Shown here: piece after piece, positions 43,119-54,955 of the stretch
How positions within the stretch are numbered: position 1 is the stretch's first letter
Layout: each line of letters begins with the position of its first letter
Source: Artemisia argyi
Lineage: Eukaryota; Streptophyta; Magnoliopsida; Asterales; Asteraceae
Direction of reading: 5' to 3'
Assembly (NCBI GenBank): GCA_030686995.1
Contig: CM060706.1
Location: forward strand, 138,223,005 to 138,287,004
DNA length: 64,000 nucleotides
Notes under the pieces: generated by a model
What the model saw: only the letters and a program-made list of their open reading frames with translations
What the model was told of the DNA's origin: nothing
Databases searched by the model: none
Made by a program: the position numbers and the translations under genes

Positions 43119-43598
43119 AGCCATGTAACTTATTAATAATTGATATTGCTATATATATGGGTACAAAACAGTTCATAAAATACTAATGTTAGCTCAACAA
43201 AAAGCTCACATTAGAGCTAAATGCAGGCATTGGATAGATTGAGATACATTAGTCAAACCTAACATAAAAAGATTAAAACCCATGGTAACAAATACAAAAA
43301 CCAAATAGAAGCAGATATAGATGGTAACGAATATAAAAACGAAATACAAACAGATATACATGTTGTTTATTTTTTTACCTCCTAAATTGTAGGAGTATGA
43401 GAGTTAATAGCTAGGTCTCTTTCATGCCTGACTTTTTCATTACTTCATAAATTTTCCTTGCTTTCATCCTTAAAGTTAGGAAAATGCATATTTTGATCGT
43501 GTATGCTATAAACACTAACTGTAACTCAGATTTTTGGGGGGCCCATGACCCCTCCCTGCCCCTTCTAAGTTCCGCCTATACTAACAGCACTGTGGTAG
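43119..43598. other. no gene seen
   Basis: AT-rich, with a duplicated ATGGTAACRAATAyAAAAAC motif (43282 and 43321) and a G/C-rich patch GGGGGGCCCATGACCCCTCC at 43537. No CACTA terminus (CACTACAA) is found here. Confidence 0.6.
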
Positions 43599-43692
43599 GT
43601 ACTACTCTATGTATGGACAAGTAGAGAAGCTAGCTGAAGTGATCAAGAAAGGAGCTGCCTCAGTTGAAGGTGTCGAAGCTAAATTATGGCAG
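43599..43692 (+). pseudogene. single exon of an FQR1-like NAD(P)H:quinone oxidoreductase (WrbA family)
   Basis: One exon with an AG acceptor (43597-43598) and a GT donor (43693) encodes YYSMYGQVEKLAEVIKKGAA followed by SVEGVEAKLWQ. This is the flavodoxin-like N-terminal region of plant FQR1/WrbA quinone reductases, flavin enzymes that reduce quinones in the cytosol. The exon is perfectly open, with both splice sites in the expected family phase. No further exon (FMN-binding and catalytic parts) is found in the next kilobases. GTGGGGTATTAGACATTTCA is repeated at 43706 and 43797. Best read as a captured or orphan exon. Confidence 0.75.
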
Positions 43693-44576
43693 GTAAATGA
43701 TTTGTGGGGTATTAGACATTTCATTTTCAAAGTGATTATCTGATTATTGTTGTTTCTAGTCACATTTGTAGGGGAACGAGGTATACAATTATCTGGTGGG
43801 GTATTAGACATTTCATTTTCAAAGAACGTGCACCGACAATGCAAGTGTAGCGAGGGGTTCAATCGTAAAAGATTACATGACACATATTATATGTACATTA
43901 TATGGTGATGCAATGCATTACAGAATGTTTACAAATGTTTGGTTTGAGCCCTCTTCTATTTGTGCACCAGTTTCAACCGGTTTTGTGCATATCTAAATGC
44001 ATCTATATCAGCTCATAGTGTAATTAAACAATATTTTATAATCTAACTGTATATTCCAAGGACGAAGAGGGAGACAACAAACTCCTAAGACAATCCTACA
44101 CAAGACTACAAAACCAGGGAGGCAGTTCAAATTCAGTAGTTTCTAGGCAGAACTAGGGTGGCAGTTAAAATTCAACAGTTCAAATTCCAAGGAAGAAGAG
44201 GGAGACAACAAACTCCTAAGACCGTATACAGTTGTATCACTACCTGCTTATCCTGATCTGTCAATTTACTTTTTATGCCCTTCTAAAACTAATAACATAA
44301 TTCTTATTCTGAACATTCTTAATAACAGGACAGTAAGGCTATACACACCTAATTCACTTATTTAAGTATAAACCAGACTACGGATCATCATAACTAAAAC
44401 ATGTTCTATAACATGTTCTCATTGGCGGTTAAATTCTTTGCTTATTTGGTCCATTTTTTCCTGAAGCTAACAAGAGCTTGGAAGTACAACATACTATACC
44501 TTATCAAATCAATTAAAGCACAACTTAATTTACTTCTATAATGCACGACAACTTTAAGTAAGGCTCAAAGTCTAAC
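43693..44576. other. no gene seen; short direct duplications
   Basis: GTGGGGTATTAGACATTTCATTTTCAAAG occurs twice (about 43706 and 43797, given here as one motif with the last nine bases also shared). A block GGGAGACAACAAACTCCTAA with flanking similarity occurs at 44069 and 44200. No ORF of note, and no CACTA left terminus. Confidence 0.55.
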
Positions 44577-45188
44577 CTGTGTGCTTGGTACGTCTTCACA
44601 TGTCACGTCTTCAAAGATCATATCTTTGTAAGCTCCAGGACCATACATCTCTTTGAGTGCAGTTGTTAAAAATTTCACCTCCCATCTAAGGTCACTAAGA
44701 TCTTTTGCCATAATCTTGATTTGATTGTTTTGTGACTCTATATGCCTACCTTGTCATTCAACTTTATCTAATAGTAGACGGTTTTGATCAATTAAACATT
44801 CTTTTCTTGCTCTTCTTAAATCAAAACTGAACTTGGTGACTTTAGATTTTGTAACTCCGGTCCCAAAACCAAATGCTTGTCCAGGCTTATCTGAACCAGT
44901 AAGCTCAAACAATACAGCATCTTCAATCTCTTACCGTACTTCATCATCAACAGGCCTTGACTTGCCAATTTCTAATTCTCTTTTTTTTTTTTTCATCTCT
45001 TCACGTGCTCGCTCCTAAAACATTAATAATATAGGATCAAATATATAGATGAGTATAAATAAATGTATAAATTCTATAAATGTTACCCTGAACTCTCTTG
45101 ACATGTCGTGAATGTATGAACCATCTTTTGATTGATATTGCAAATCAAAACTCTCAATCCTGTTAGGTTCTCTCTTGTACTTCATTTT
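44577..45188 (-). pseudogene. CACTA second gene (TnpA-like, Transposase_24), 3' exons
   Basis: Exon 45188-45087 (after acceptor TGCAG) encodes MKYKREPNRIESFDLQYQ and KDGSYIHDMSREFR. After an intron, exon 45014-44577 encodes ERAREEMKKKREL, a TAA-interrupted PVDDEVR-stop-EIEDAVLFEL, SDKPGQAFGFGTGVTKSKFS and a coiled C-terminal part, to a GT donor at 44576. The order (Y-K-R-x-P, then S-Y-I-H-x-M, then F-G-x-G) is typical of plant CACTA ORF2/En-Spm proteins that bind subterminal repeats. At least two in-frame stops are seen, so it is inactive. It is separated from its 5' exons by about 10 kb. Confidence 0.72.
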
Positions 45189-45233
45189 CTGCACATTAAA
45201 TAAAAAATAATCAATAAACCATTAGTAGTTCCA

Positions 45234-45423
45234 AACAAATGCTGTTTTTATTCTGAGAAGTAACAGTTCATTTTAAAATACTGATTCCTAAACCTAAATG
45301 ACATGTTAATGTCATCAAGATGTAATGTCATCAAGTAACTGTATCAACAAATGCTGTTTTTATTCTGAGAAGTAACAGTTCATTTTAAAATACTGATTTC
45401 TAAACCTAAATGACATGTTAATG
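45234..45423. repeat. direct duplication of about 78 bp in the CACTA intron
   Basis: AAATGCTGTTTTTATTCTGA through ATGACATGTTAATG occurs at about 45237-45312 and again at about 45350-45423, separated by 35-40 bp that repeat ATGTCATCAAG. Confidence 0.85.
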
Positions 45424-45645
45424 CAGACTTTCGCAGCTCCTTAGGGAAAAAATAATTAATCTTAAATGGATGTTTACATGGTTATATGCAGTCACAAGGT
45501 GGGATGAATCAGGAGATGAGTATCTTGACTCCCAGCAATAGCACAGCCACAATGCAGACATCAGGTTACATAATGTTTCACTTATAACGTACCAAAATAA
45601 TCTAAAGTTACACACATTTTGTTGTTCTTTCTCACAATTGAAAAC

Positions 45646-45810
45646 ACTCTCAAGCTCATCAGTACAACAATATTCAAAAAAACTCTCAAGCTCATTAGTA
45701 CAACAATACTAAACTACACTCTCAAGCTTATCAGTACAACAATACTCTACTACAGTCTCAAGCTCATCAGTACAACAATACCCAACTACACTCTCAAGCT
45801 CATCAGTCAA
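45646..45810 (+). repeat. 36-bp tandem repeat, about 4.6 copies
   Basis: Units start at 45646, 45682, 45718, 45754 and 45790. The core is CTCAAGCTCATCAGTACAAC followed by AATA and a variable tail. It lies inside the CACTA intron, so it is probably CACTA-internal satellite-like sequence. The 36 bp period equals that of the unrelated LTR repeat at 560. Confidence 0.9.
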
Positions 45811-45851
45811 GTATAATATTTGGTTAGAAAAATAACCATCCTAATCAACAA

Positions 45852-46293
45852 ATGATTTGGGACCAACTCGATACATATACAAAGCCAATGGTTGATTCGC
45901 AAATGGGGAATGTAAGAAACCAACAAGCATTGAGGCAACTGCAGAACGTTAATTGGAACCCAAATAATAACCACTTGCAAGTTCAGCAGAATACATGGAC
46001 AACACATGATTTGATTACAGGAGGGGTGAAACATGGAAATAATCCGCATACCAACTTGATAGGTAACTTAAATTGTTACATACTTAGCACACATACAAAC
46101 ATAAACTTTTCAATGCAACTGAGCCAATTATTTTGCATGCCACAAATGTTTTGAGTTTCTCCATTGAATGAATGAAATATATATAATTCCTTGTAATGTT
46201 AATTAATGACTAATCGTTTGATTCACTTAACTTGCAGCTTCAGTCGGCTTTGCAACTCCTGCACAATTTCCTTCTTCTGATGCTTTCAGATAG
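45852..46293 (+). pseudogene. unrecognised C-terminal exons of a possible host gene
   Basis: The plus-strand frame MIWDQLDTYTKPMVDSQMGN ... QQNTWTTHDLITGGVKHGNN runs to a GT donor at 46063. An AG acceptor at 46236-46237 then continues in phase with SVGFATPAQFPSSDAFR and TAG at 46291. The sequence is Asn/Gln-rich and not recognised. Good splice sites, consistent phase and a terminal stop suggest the last two exons of a real gene, on the same strand as the other captured fragments. It could also be chance. The rest of 45811-47080 is AT-rich CACTA intron. Confidence 0.4.
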
Positions 46294-46544
46294 GTATTAA
46301 CTGTAATTTTAATCCATTTTACATACATCTTATGCTGATTTGAAATTATTCAATTTTAGATTCGGCAAATAAAGGAGAGCTACTTAAATGATCTAATAAA
46401 AATGCATAACAATGCCTCATACTTATGCTCTAAGGTCAAACTCAATTGGACAGACAGGGTAAAGTAGAAATTATAACTAACCCATTTTTAGGTAAAGTAG
46501 CCGAAATGGTTACATCTAGCTACTGGTTTGAATAATATTTTTTT

Positions 46545-46640
46545 AATATTATCTTGTTTCTCCTGTTGTGTGGTCTGTTTGAGCAAGAGGTAGGGGTCCC
46601 AGGTTAGAACTTGTGGATACCCTTTTTGAAAAACTAATTT
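46545..46640 (+). mobile_element. possible SINE relic, second copy
   Basis: TTGTGTGGTCTGTTTGAGCA, then AAGAGGTAGGGGTCCCAGGTT and a T-rich tail. It resembles 5725-5775 (GAACAAGCAAGAGGTCTGGGGTTCGAA). The box B-like part is degraded. Confidence 0.3.
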
Positions 46641-47080
46641 TTTTTCAACGTTATTTTAAAAACTAATAATACTAATAAAAATGAGCATATTCAAAAACTA
46701 CAACTGTTTCTAACAACTAATAACAAGCACAGATTAAGTGAGGGATGAAAATACTAAAATATAAGCTATTAGCTTAACTTTGAGACTAAATAAGCTACTA
46801 GAAAACTAATCCTTACCTCAAGGCAACCTAATTAATACTAAAGATACTCACAAAATAGATCTAAATAAGCCAAAAATCTAAATACTAAACCTATGTTGAG
46901 CTATCAAATTTATGCAAGCCAAACAGTCCAACCATCCTATTTTAAGCTAGTGGAAAGCTAAGGCACAAGCTTGTGCAGAGGTCTACAAGGCTTCTAACTA
47001 CAACAGACTACCCTAAGGATTCAAACTAACCTAAATGAACAACTTAAATAAGCAAAACAAGAACTATCAATAATACTAAA

Positions 47081-48775
47081 TGTGGAAAACTAGAAGGGGG
47101 GTTGAATAGTTTTCCCTTCTTTTTCATTTTATAAAAACTTTGTTTCAAAATGTTGATTCAAATTTATTCAATTGTTGTTTGGAAAACTTCAATTAGAGTT
47201 TAGTATGAAAACAACATATAATCAATATGATCAATTATATATGTAAGCTTTTTGAAAAACTTAGTTTTGTGAATGGAGCTTTGGTCGATCTTTATATGAA
47301 TACGTTTTCCTTTTGAAATCTTAAAACGTTTTGTATCAAATTATCTATCAAGTTAACTTAATATGAGAAATGTGAATAATAATCTATTTGACCATATCAT
47401 GCAATTATACACACAATCACAATATTAACTACCATGTTCAACACAATCAATCATCACAACTATATAAGCAACAACTAAGACATGTAGGCAAGCATATAAG
47501 TAAAGCGATAAATGCAAGAACAAATGATAAGAGATAAGAGAAAGGAAATGCAAACCGAACACGATGATTTATAGTGGTTCGGCTACAAGGACACCTTCCT
47601 TGTTCCTACTCCACTCCCCGAGTCACCTACTCGAGAGTTTTCTTCACTGCTCAACAAGCTCCTTTTTGGCGGAGAAAACCGTACACAACTTTTGCTTACA
47701 CCATTTAATGACACTAAGCTAAATGTCGAGTTCTAATAGTAGCTAGAACCAATCTCACAACACAACTTCGATCACTACACAACTTCTACACAACTTCACG
47801 ACTTCACGACTTTATCACAACTTTTTCTAAACTTCTTCACGGCTTAACGACTTCACAACTTCATCACAACTTCTTCTAAACTCCACTACTTACTCATACA
47901 CCTTCATCTTCACAACTACATGTTTTCTCCACACTACTACTTCCTCACACTACTTCTTACTCACTCATTAAATCACTACTAAGTAAGATCATCTTGATCT
48001 ACTTATTACATATACGTAAGTCACAACTTCACATAAGCACTAACTAGATCATAATACATCTTTGGCTTTATGATAGGGAGGATTCTTCTCTTGCACTTTG
48101 AGTGATGATAGATTGGATCACTTGAAACAAAGATTAATAATCTTATGATCAAAGGGTTTTAGAAGGATGTTTAGAGAGAATTGGATCTGAAAATTTTTGT
48201 GTAAAAGGTGAGAAAAATTCCAGGTTTGAGGTGGTATTTATAGGGAAAAATTTCTGACCAAATCTGACAGGGGAGCATGGCCGGTCCCCTTAATTATGTG
48301 CCGGTCCCCTTAAAATTAAGGGGGCCGCCCCTTATAATTAAGGGGGCCGCCCTACTGAAACGGCCAGATTTTCTGACTTTTAGTGGGGAAAGTTTATTTG
48401 GTGAAAAACTAACTAATTTTGGTTAAAAGTTTGAAATCATATATTTAGTATAATTAAAACATTTTTCTTTAGTACCAAAAGTGTTTTTCAAAAATATATA
48501 ATATGTTTATATAATTAAATAAACTTTGTATTAGTTAATTAAATACCCATTTGATCATGAGATGTATTAAACACTTGTTTATCCATACCTTAAGTGATTG
48601 TTGAAGCATACTTGAGACGTTGAGATGTCGAGGCTTGTTGACGTAAGAATGCATAGGAGAATTGTGATCACAAGTAACTTAAGCACTTTACGTTATATGT
48701 TGTAACTTACATCTTTGTCATCATCAAAACATGAAGAGAATGTTTAGATTAAATATCGTAATATTCATGCCAACA
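47081..48775 (-). repeat. 3' LTR of E5
   Basis: 1695 bp. The minus strand starts TGTTGGCATGAATATTACG and ends TTTTCCACA. It contains the palindromic block 48280-48352, TATA (minus CTATAAATACC, 48243-48233) and a CAACTTC/CACGACTTC-rich stretch (47760-47890). Confidence 0.93.
48280..48352 (-). promoter_or_regulatory. palindrome cluster upstream of the E5 TATA box
   Basis: CCCCTTAAAATTAAGGGG and further CCCCTTA / TAAGGGGGCCGCCC units, partly self-complementary, lie 40-110 bp upstream (minus strand) of CTATAAATACC. The same cluster is in the right LTR (54460-54532), and a third copy lies in the interior (52915-52970). It resembles the LTR palindromes of Sireviruses; the regulatory role is inferred. 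Confidence 0.55.
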
Positions 48776-49030
48776 ATCTCCCCCTTTTTGATGATGACAA
48801 ACTATGTAAACTATAACTCATAGTAAAACGTATAAGTTACTTGTTTACACTTCTTCTCCCCCTTTTGTCGAAGCAAAAAGGTGGACACTTAGACGAGACT
48901 TCAAGAACGCTTGAACCCTTGAGAAAGAATGTAAAAGGCGAGCTTGCATCATCGTAAGTGAAGCCTTGATCCAATCAACCTTAATGCTCCCCCTAGGTGT
49001 ATGCTCCCCCTTCGTGTATACTCCCCCTTG
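48776..49030 (-). other. 3' PPT and repeated polypurine tracts of E5
   Basis: The main PPT is the complement of ATCTCCCCCTTTTT (48776-48789), touching the LTR. Further CTCCCCC-type tracts (minus-strand GGGGGAG) lie at about 48856, 48986, 49004 and 49020, three of them with GGTGTAT/CGTGTAT beside them. Multiple PPTs upstream of the 3' LTR are a described Sirevirus trait. Confidence 0.65.
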
Positions 49031-49799
49031 GTGTATGCTCAAAAACTAGTTTTAGCTACCAAAGAATCGAGCGATGAAGTAATCCTTCAAAACAAAGTTA
49101 GTAGACAAGTACAAATATATATAATGATGATGATAGGTATATGCATGATACTAATAGGGGAACAATATATGGACGTAATAGGTATATGCACTAAAAATAT
49201 GACACATGTAATTATTGTTTTAAAAAACAACAACCTAACTTCCCAAAAAAAGAAAAAAAATTTACCATGACCAAAGCTTAAGACATGATAATGATTGGAA
49301 CCTAATGCAAAGATTCTACCGACATATTTTGGCAAAAGATACCAAAATATATATTCTAAAAGAAAAAAAAAATGATAATGATGCCTTCTTTTAAAGACGT
49401 AGATAAAAAAAGGAAGGATGAGCGTGAATGAAAAGGGAAGGTAATGACAAAAGGTTGACAAATATGGTTTAGATTAATATAACATTTGACAAGGGTGGAT
49501 GATTTGGAATCAAGGGATTTTTAGGTGTTTTGTTGGTTGACGACCGAAAATGGATATGTGAATGAAGTGGTGATGACTTGACAACACTTGAAGCATGGAT
49601 ATCTTCTTTGTGTTCTTCACTTGCTAGGAAGTGGAAAAGATGCATTTTATAAAGAAATTCGCATGACTTTTAGGGGTGTAGATTTAGGAGCGGAAGAGGT
49701 TGATTGAGAGTTTGGATGTTGTTCAAGTGATGATGTTTGTTGAGATCTTGTAAGAAGATACTCAATCCAAGTGAAGTGCTCATTCAAGGCAATGGTTTG

Positions 49800-50513
49800 T
49801 TATTGAAGGAAGATGCAACAAGGGCAATTGTTGACATGCTTCTCAACTTGGTTGATGTTGTGTGGTGATGATGGTGAGCTTGATTGGGTTGGATCCAAAT
49901 TGCGTTGCGCATGATGTAATGCTAAAAGAGTACTAAGCTCATGAGCCTCTTTTAGCTCCTCAACGAACTTCAAGTGTTCGGAGGAAGGTGATGATGGTGG
50001 AACATGATGGTTATCTTGGGTGAAGGTTTGAACATGCAACATAGGAATGACATGTGAGGTTGTAGGATGTGGTGGTGGTACTCTTGGTGGTGGAGACATG
50101 GTTGAGCTTGGGTAGTCATGAAAACATGAAATGGGTGATAGAGGTTCTCCAAGAGTGAGTGGTGTTTTTGTTGAATGAGCAACATGTGAAGTATTGATTG
50201 AGATATTGGGATTGTTGTTTTGGGATTGAGCATGCTCATCATAAGAAGAAGCATGAATGAGGGAATGAGTGGGTGATAGGTTGTGAGATGAGTCATTATT
50301 GTGGGTTTGAGGTTTAGTAGTTGGTTGACTTGGAACAACATCACTTGAGTTATGACAAGAATCAAGTTTCCTCCTCCAAACGGGTTTGACGGAGATCCTT
50401 GCGGTTCTTGAAATTTTAGGTTTTTGGTTGTTGGGAGATGACATGTTTGGGTGTAAGGTAGAGGAATATATGTGAGTGAGTGTGTTTTCCCTTCCCATTA
50501 AATTCGTGCTCAT
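49800..50513 (-). CDS. unrecognised 237-aa ORF of E5
   Basis: The only sizeable open frame inside E5, on the element's sense strand, about 1 kb upstream of the PPT. It starts MSTNLMGRENTLTHIYSSTL. The first 60 residues are basic (SRTARISVKPVWRRKL), the middle is Ser/Thr/Asn/His/Pro-rich without repeats (PSSTMSPPPRVPPPHP), a short helix-prone segment follows (SEHLKFVEELKEAHELSTLL), and it ends NCPCCIFLQ, with closely spaced cysteines. There is no signal peptide or transmembrane segment and no gag, pol or envelope motif. Its position fits the extra 3' ORF of some Sireviruses, but the sequence gives no support for that. It may be a captured host piece or a chance ORF. Confidence 0.45.
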   Translation of the reverse strand: MSTNLMGRENTLTHIYSSTLHPNMSSPNNQKPKISRTARISVKPVWRRKLDSCHNSSDVVPSQPTTKPQTHNNDSSHNLSPTHSLIHASSYDEHAQSQNNNPNISINTSHVAHSTKTPLTLGEPLSPISCFHDYPSSTMSPPPRVPPPHPTTSHVIPMLHVQTFTQDNHHVPPSSPSSEHLKFVEELKEAHELSTLLALHHAQRNLDPTQSSSPSSPHNINQVEKHVNNCPCCIFLQ

Positions 50514-53234
50514 CCGGACATAGAGTTAAGCATGTAAAGGCATACAATCAAATCACATAGGAGCAAATAAACATCTAGAAACAACATATATGCGATATGC
50601 CATAAATCTTGGAATGAAAGAATCTAATGAGAAGCAAAGTTCATAAAAGTAAACTAGCGTTAGGTATATATAGGAAGAGCAATTTAATCAAGTTGGATAA
50701 TGAGTATGAGACTGTTACTTGTGGTGCTCAATTCAGGCTAAACACGACCATTTTTACGGGTTACACACACCCAACTTCTCACATAGAAGCAATTCAACCG
50801 TTAGGTTAAATTGAATTTCTAGTCAATAGATTCTCCAGTAGTCATTCTCTTTTTAGAAGAAATTAAGTTCCTAAATTTACCTATCGAAGATTACCAAACA
50901 TGAAGTTTGCTTGATTCACTAATACTTGGCTTAATGTGACTCAAACATCATGTTTTAATGAAGGTAAATCTAGATGATATATTTTATTCATGATCCTAAT
51001 AGAGACGTGTTGAATGTTTAGATAAGAGTAAACAAAAAGTTTTAATCTTTTCTTCATGATTTACCGGTTGTTTGGTTTTGATGACATATTACTTGATTTA
51101 ATAATTGTGCTAAACTTAAGAGTGCACCTTAGCATCTCTTGTGAAATGAATCTCATTAAGATTATTTATCTTAAATGAGTTTGTGATTCTCAAATGATAT
51201 CAAAACTAGACATTAATATATTTTTAAACAAATATTATTTTCTATGATTTTTGCCAATGATATATATCATACTTTAACAAGTATTAAAAAAATTATTTGT
51301 TTATGGATTGTGACAAGTTATTTTTCAATACTAATAACTTATATTATTTCAAAAAGGAAAGTGTAGTGCATTATCTTGTAACACAACCATTCATGCTACA
51401 AAGAAAATGAAATACATAGAATATATAGTGTGTATTATTCTTAAATATGTATTTTATCTTGAAGTGATGATTTTAATTAGTGTGAGCAAGGTTTACATAT
51501 GTTGTTAGTTTGCTCATGTTTGGTTTTTCGGATATGACACATTTATCCATTGCATTGCAATGTAAATTGCTTGAATATTTCGGATGAAACATCCAAGTCG
51601 TCAATCATACTTCATTGTATATTTTATAAGTGTGTTTAAAATGTTATTCTTATATTTGGAACACAATTATTGGACAAGTAGATTCAATATGACATTATCA
51701 ACACAAGAGTGAGTTATGATCCAATGCATACTCTTTTCATCTACAAAGGATGTAACTATTTTCATATCAATCTAGTGTGATTGAGTATGTAGATTCAAGA
51801 CTATATCTTTTGTTGTAATTTGATATAATCTTGAAGCTAAACAAATAGCAATCCAATTTCTTGTCCACACTCAAAAATGTGTCAATTAGATTTGATAAAT
51901 ATATCAACCATAATTTGAATAACGAATTGATATAATATCAAGATCTTTCTTGACCCTTACGGACACTCATTTGAAATAAATAAACATTTTGATAGTGTGT
52001 TCCATTAATCCTAAGATTATTTATTAGTGAATGATTGAAAGTTGACTTATTATTTCATGATTGTTATATGTTTTATTTTTGTGAAAGACTCTTCATTTTT
52101 ACTTATTATGAACACACTTAGATTTTGAAAATACTTTTTCTTTTATATAACTATTAATGTTTTACAATGATTCAATATCTCTTATTAAACAGCTTAAGGT
52201 AAAACAAGGTAATTTGTTGAAAATATTTAAGTGTGTTGTTAAGAATAGATTAAATTGTTTGAAATATTTAGGTGATTAGATTTAACTTATTTACAAGATG
52301 TTTGAGTAACATTAAGCCATCTATACCTATATGCAATGCAAGCATAATATTGCAATCCTAACGCAAGAAATCTAGCATAAGATCAAGTTAAGTATAAGCC
52401 AGAAAACTAGCTATAAACTAATAGAGTACAAGGCACATATGCTAAGATATTCAAATAGCTAAATTACAAATAGCAACGATTAACAAAGTAAAATCACAAA
52501 TGAGTTCACATAGCACATAAAACACTTGTCGTCGTTTTGTATATTATATATACCAATGTTTACTTAGCTCGATTTTATTTGAAAATAAAATAGTTCCCTA
52601 TCCATTTTAAAATTTAATTAAGATCAATATTTTGAAAACATAAATACTTAATTTTTCAAAGATATATCGACAAGGAATGCCCGACTTGAAGGAAAAGGTA
52701 AAATACAAGTTTTACGTTAAAACAAGACTTAAATTTTTGACCTTCGTGTAGTATTTTAACTTTCTGACTTATTTAAGTTTGTAATGGTTACTTGTAAATA
52801 TTTTTAAATGAAAGTAGACTCAATTACTTTTAAAACTCCGGGTGGCACGACTTCTACGGAGTTACGGTTAATTTTATATGATTTTTCAAAGTTTCTGAAA
52901 ACTGTCGAACAGACAGGCGGACCCCTTAAATTTAAGGGGGCCACCCAGACAATTAAAGGGGCCGCCCATCTGATAATCAAAACTGCAATTTTTGTTAAAA
53001 ATTGTTTTCTGACTTTGTGAAAAGGTGTGTAACTTTCTGATTTTAAGAACGAACATATAACACTTGTTTTAAGCATAATTCTTATCTCGAGCTAGTATAA
53101 TTAGTGTATATAATATCAAAACTAATACAAGTTAATCAACAAAACACTTTTCATATTAAATCCTCCTTAATGGGTAATTTGATACATGGATCGTACTCAA
53201 TTTTTAAAACCATTTGTTTTGAAAATTTGAGCGA
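50514..53234. other. non-coding interior of E5
   Basis: 2.7 kb of AT-rich sequence between the ORF and the PBS, without gag-pol. A third copy of the LTR-type palindromes is at 52915-52970. Nothing else is recognised. Confidence 0.7.
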
Positions 53235-53250
53235 CATGGCTTTGGTACCA
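53235..53250 (-). other. primer binding site of E5
   Basis: The minus strand reads TGGTACCAAAGCCATG, two bases after the 5' LTR. The plant initiator-Met PBS is TGGTATCAGAGCCATG-like; there are two differences. Confidence 0.75.
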
Positions 53251-53252
53251 AT

Positions 53253-54955
53253 TGTGGAAAACTAGAAGGGGGGTTGAATAGTTTTCCCTTCTTTTTCATT
53301 TTATAAAAACTTTGTTTCAAAATGTTGATTCAAATTTATTCAATTGTTTGTTTGGAAAACTTCAATTAGAGTTTAGTTTGAAAACAACATATAATCAATA
53401 TGATCAATTATATATGTAAGCTTTTTGAAAAACTTAGTTTTATAAATGGAGCTTGGGTCGATCTTTATATGAATACGTTTTCCTTTTGAAATCTTAAAAC
53501 GTTTTGTATCAAATTATCTATCAAGTTAAACTTAATATGAGAAGTGTGAATAATAATCTATTTGACCATATCATGCAATTATACACACAATCACAATATT
53601 AACTACCATGTTCAACACAATCAATCATCACAACTATATAAGCAACAACTAAGACATGTAGGCAAGCATATAAGTAAAGCGATAAATGCAAGAACAAATG
53701 ATAAGAGATAAGAGAAAGGAAATGCAAACCGAACACGATGATTTATAGTGGTTCGGCTACAAGGACACCTTCCTTGTTCCTACTCCACTCCCCAAGTCAC
53801 CTACTCGAGAGTTTTCTTCACTACTCAACAAGCTCCCTTTTGGCGGAGAAAACCGTACACAACTTTTGCTTACACCATTTAACGACACTAAGCTAAATGT
53901 CGAGTTCTAATAGTAGCTAGAACCAATCTCACAACACAACTTCGATCACTACACAACTTCTACACAACTTCACGACTTCACGACTTTATCACAACTTCTT
54001 CTAAACTTCTTCACGGCTTCACAACTTCTTCACGTCTTCATGACTTCACAACTTCATCACAACTTCTTCTAAACTCCACTACTTACTCACACACCTTCAT
54101 CTTCACAACTACATGTTTTCTCCACACTACTACTTCTTACTCACTCATTAAATCACTACTAAGTAAGATCATCTTGATCTACTTATTACATATACATAAG
54201 TCACAACTTCACATAAGCACTAACTAGATCCTAATACATCTTTGGCTTTATGATAGGGAGGATTCTTCTCTTGCACTTTGAGTGATGATAGATTGGATCA
54301 CTTGAAACAAAGATTAATAATCTTATGATCAAAGGGTTTTAGAAGGATGTTTAGAGAGAATTGGATCTGAAAATTTTTGTGTAAAAGGTGAAAAAAATTC
54401 CAGGTTTGAGGTGGTATTTATAGGGAAAAATTTCTGACCAAATCTGACAGGGGAGCGTGGCCGGTCCCCTTAATTATGTGCCGGTCCCCTTAAAATTAAG
54501 GGGGGCGCCCCTTATAATTAAGAGGGCCGCCCTACTGAAATGGCCAAATTTTCTGTCTTTTAGTGGGGAAAGTTTATTTGGTGAAAAACTAACTAATTTT
54601 GGTTAAAAGTTTGAAATCATATATTTAGTATGATTAAAACATTTTTCTTTATTACCAAAAGTGTTTTTAAAAAATATATAATATGTTTATATAATTAAAT
54701 AAACTTTGTATTAGTTAATTAAATACCCATTTGATCATGAGATGTATTAAACACTTGTTTATCCATACCTTAAGTGATTGTTGAAGCATACTTGAGACGT
54801 TGAGATGTCGAGGCTTGTTGACGTAAGAATGCATAGGAGAATTGTGATCACAAGTAACTTAAGCATTTTACGTTATATGTTGTAACTTACATCTTTGTCA
54901 TCATCAAAACATGAAGAGAATGTTTAGATTAAATATCGTAATATTCGTGCCAACA
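53253..54955 (-). repeat. 5' LTR of E5
   Basis: 1703 bp, very similar to 47081-48775. Differences are concentrated in the CACGACTTC-rich stretch (about 53970-54070), where the unit number differs. TATA (minus) is at 54423-54413. Confidence 0.93.

Larger units (their letters stand above)
47081..54955 (-). mobile_element. E5: non-autonomous Sirevirus-like Ty1/copia element
   Basis: Long direct repeats 47081-48775 and 53253-54955 are flanked by perfect CTAAA (47076-47080 and 54956-54960). Orientation is minus: the LTR starts TGTTGGCA and ends CCACA, an initiator-Met-like PBS adjoins the right LTR, and the PPT AAAAAGGGGGAGAT adjoins the left LTR. Repeated polypurine tracts and palindromes before the TATA box are features described for Sireviruses. 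The 4.5 kb interior has one 237-codon ORF and no gag, protease, integrase or RT. It inserted into the CACTA second gene's intron. Confidence 0.9.

Noticed and set aside
49087..49461. Phe/Ile-rich minus-strand ORF in E5
   Set aside because: Low-complexity AAAGAAAAAAA sequence read in reverse; membrane-like composition is an artefact of poly(A) tracts.
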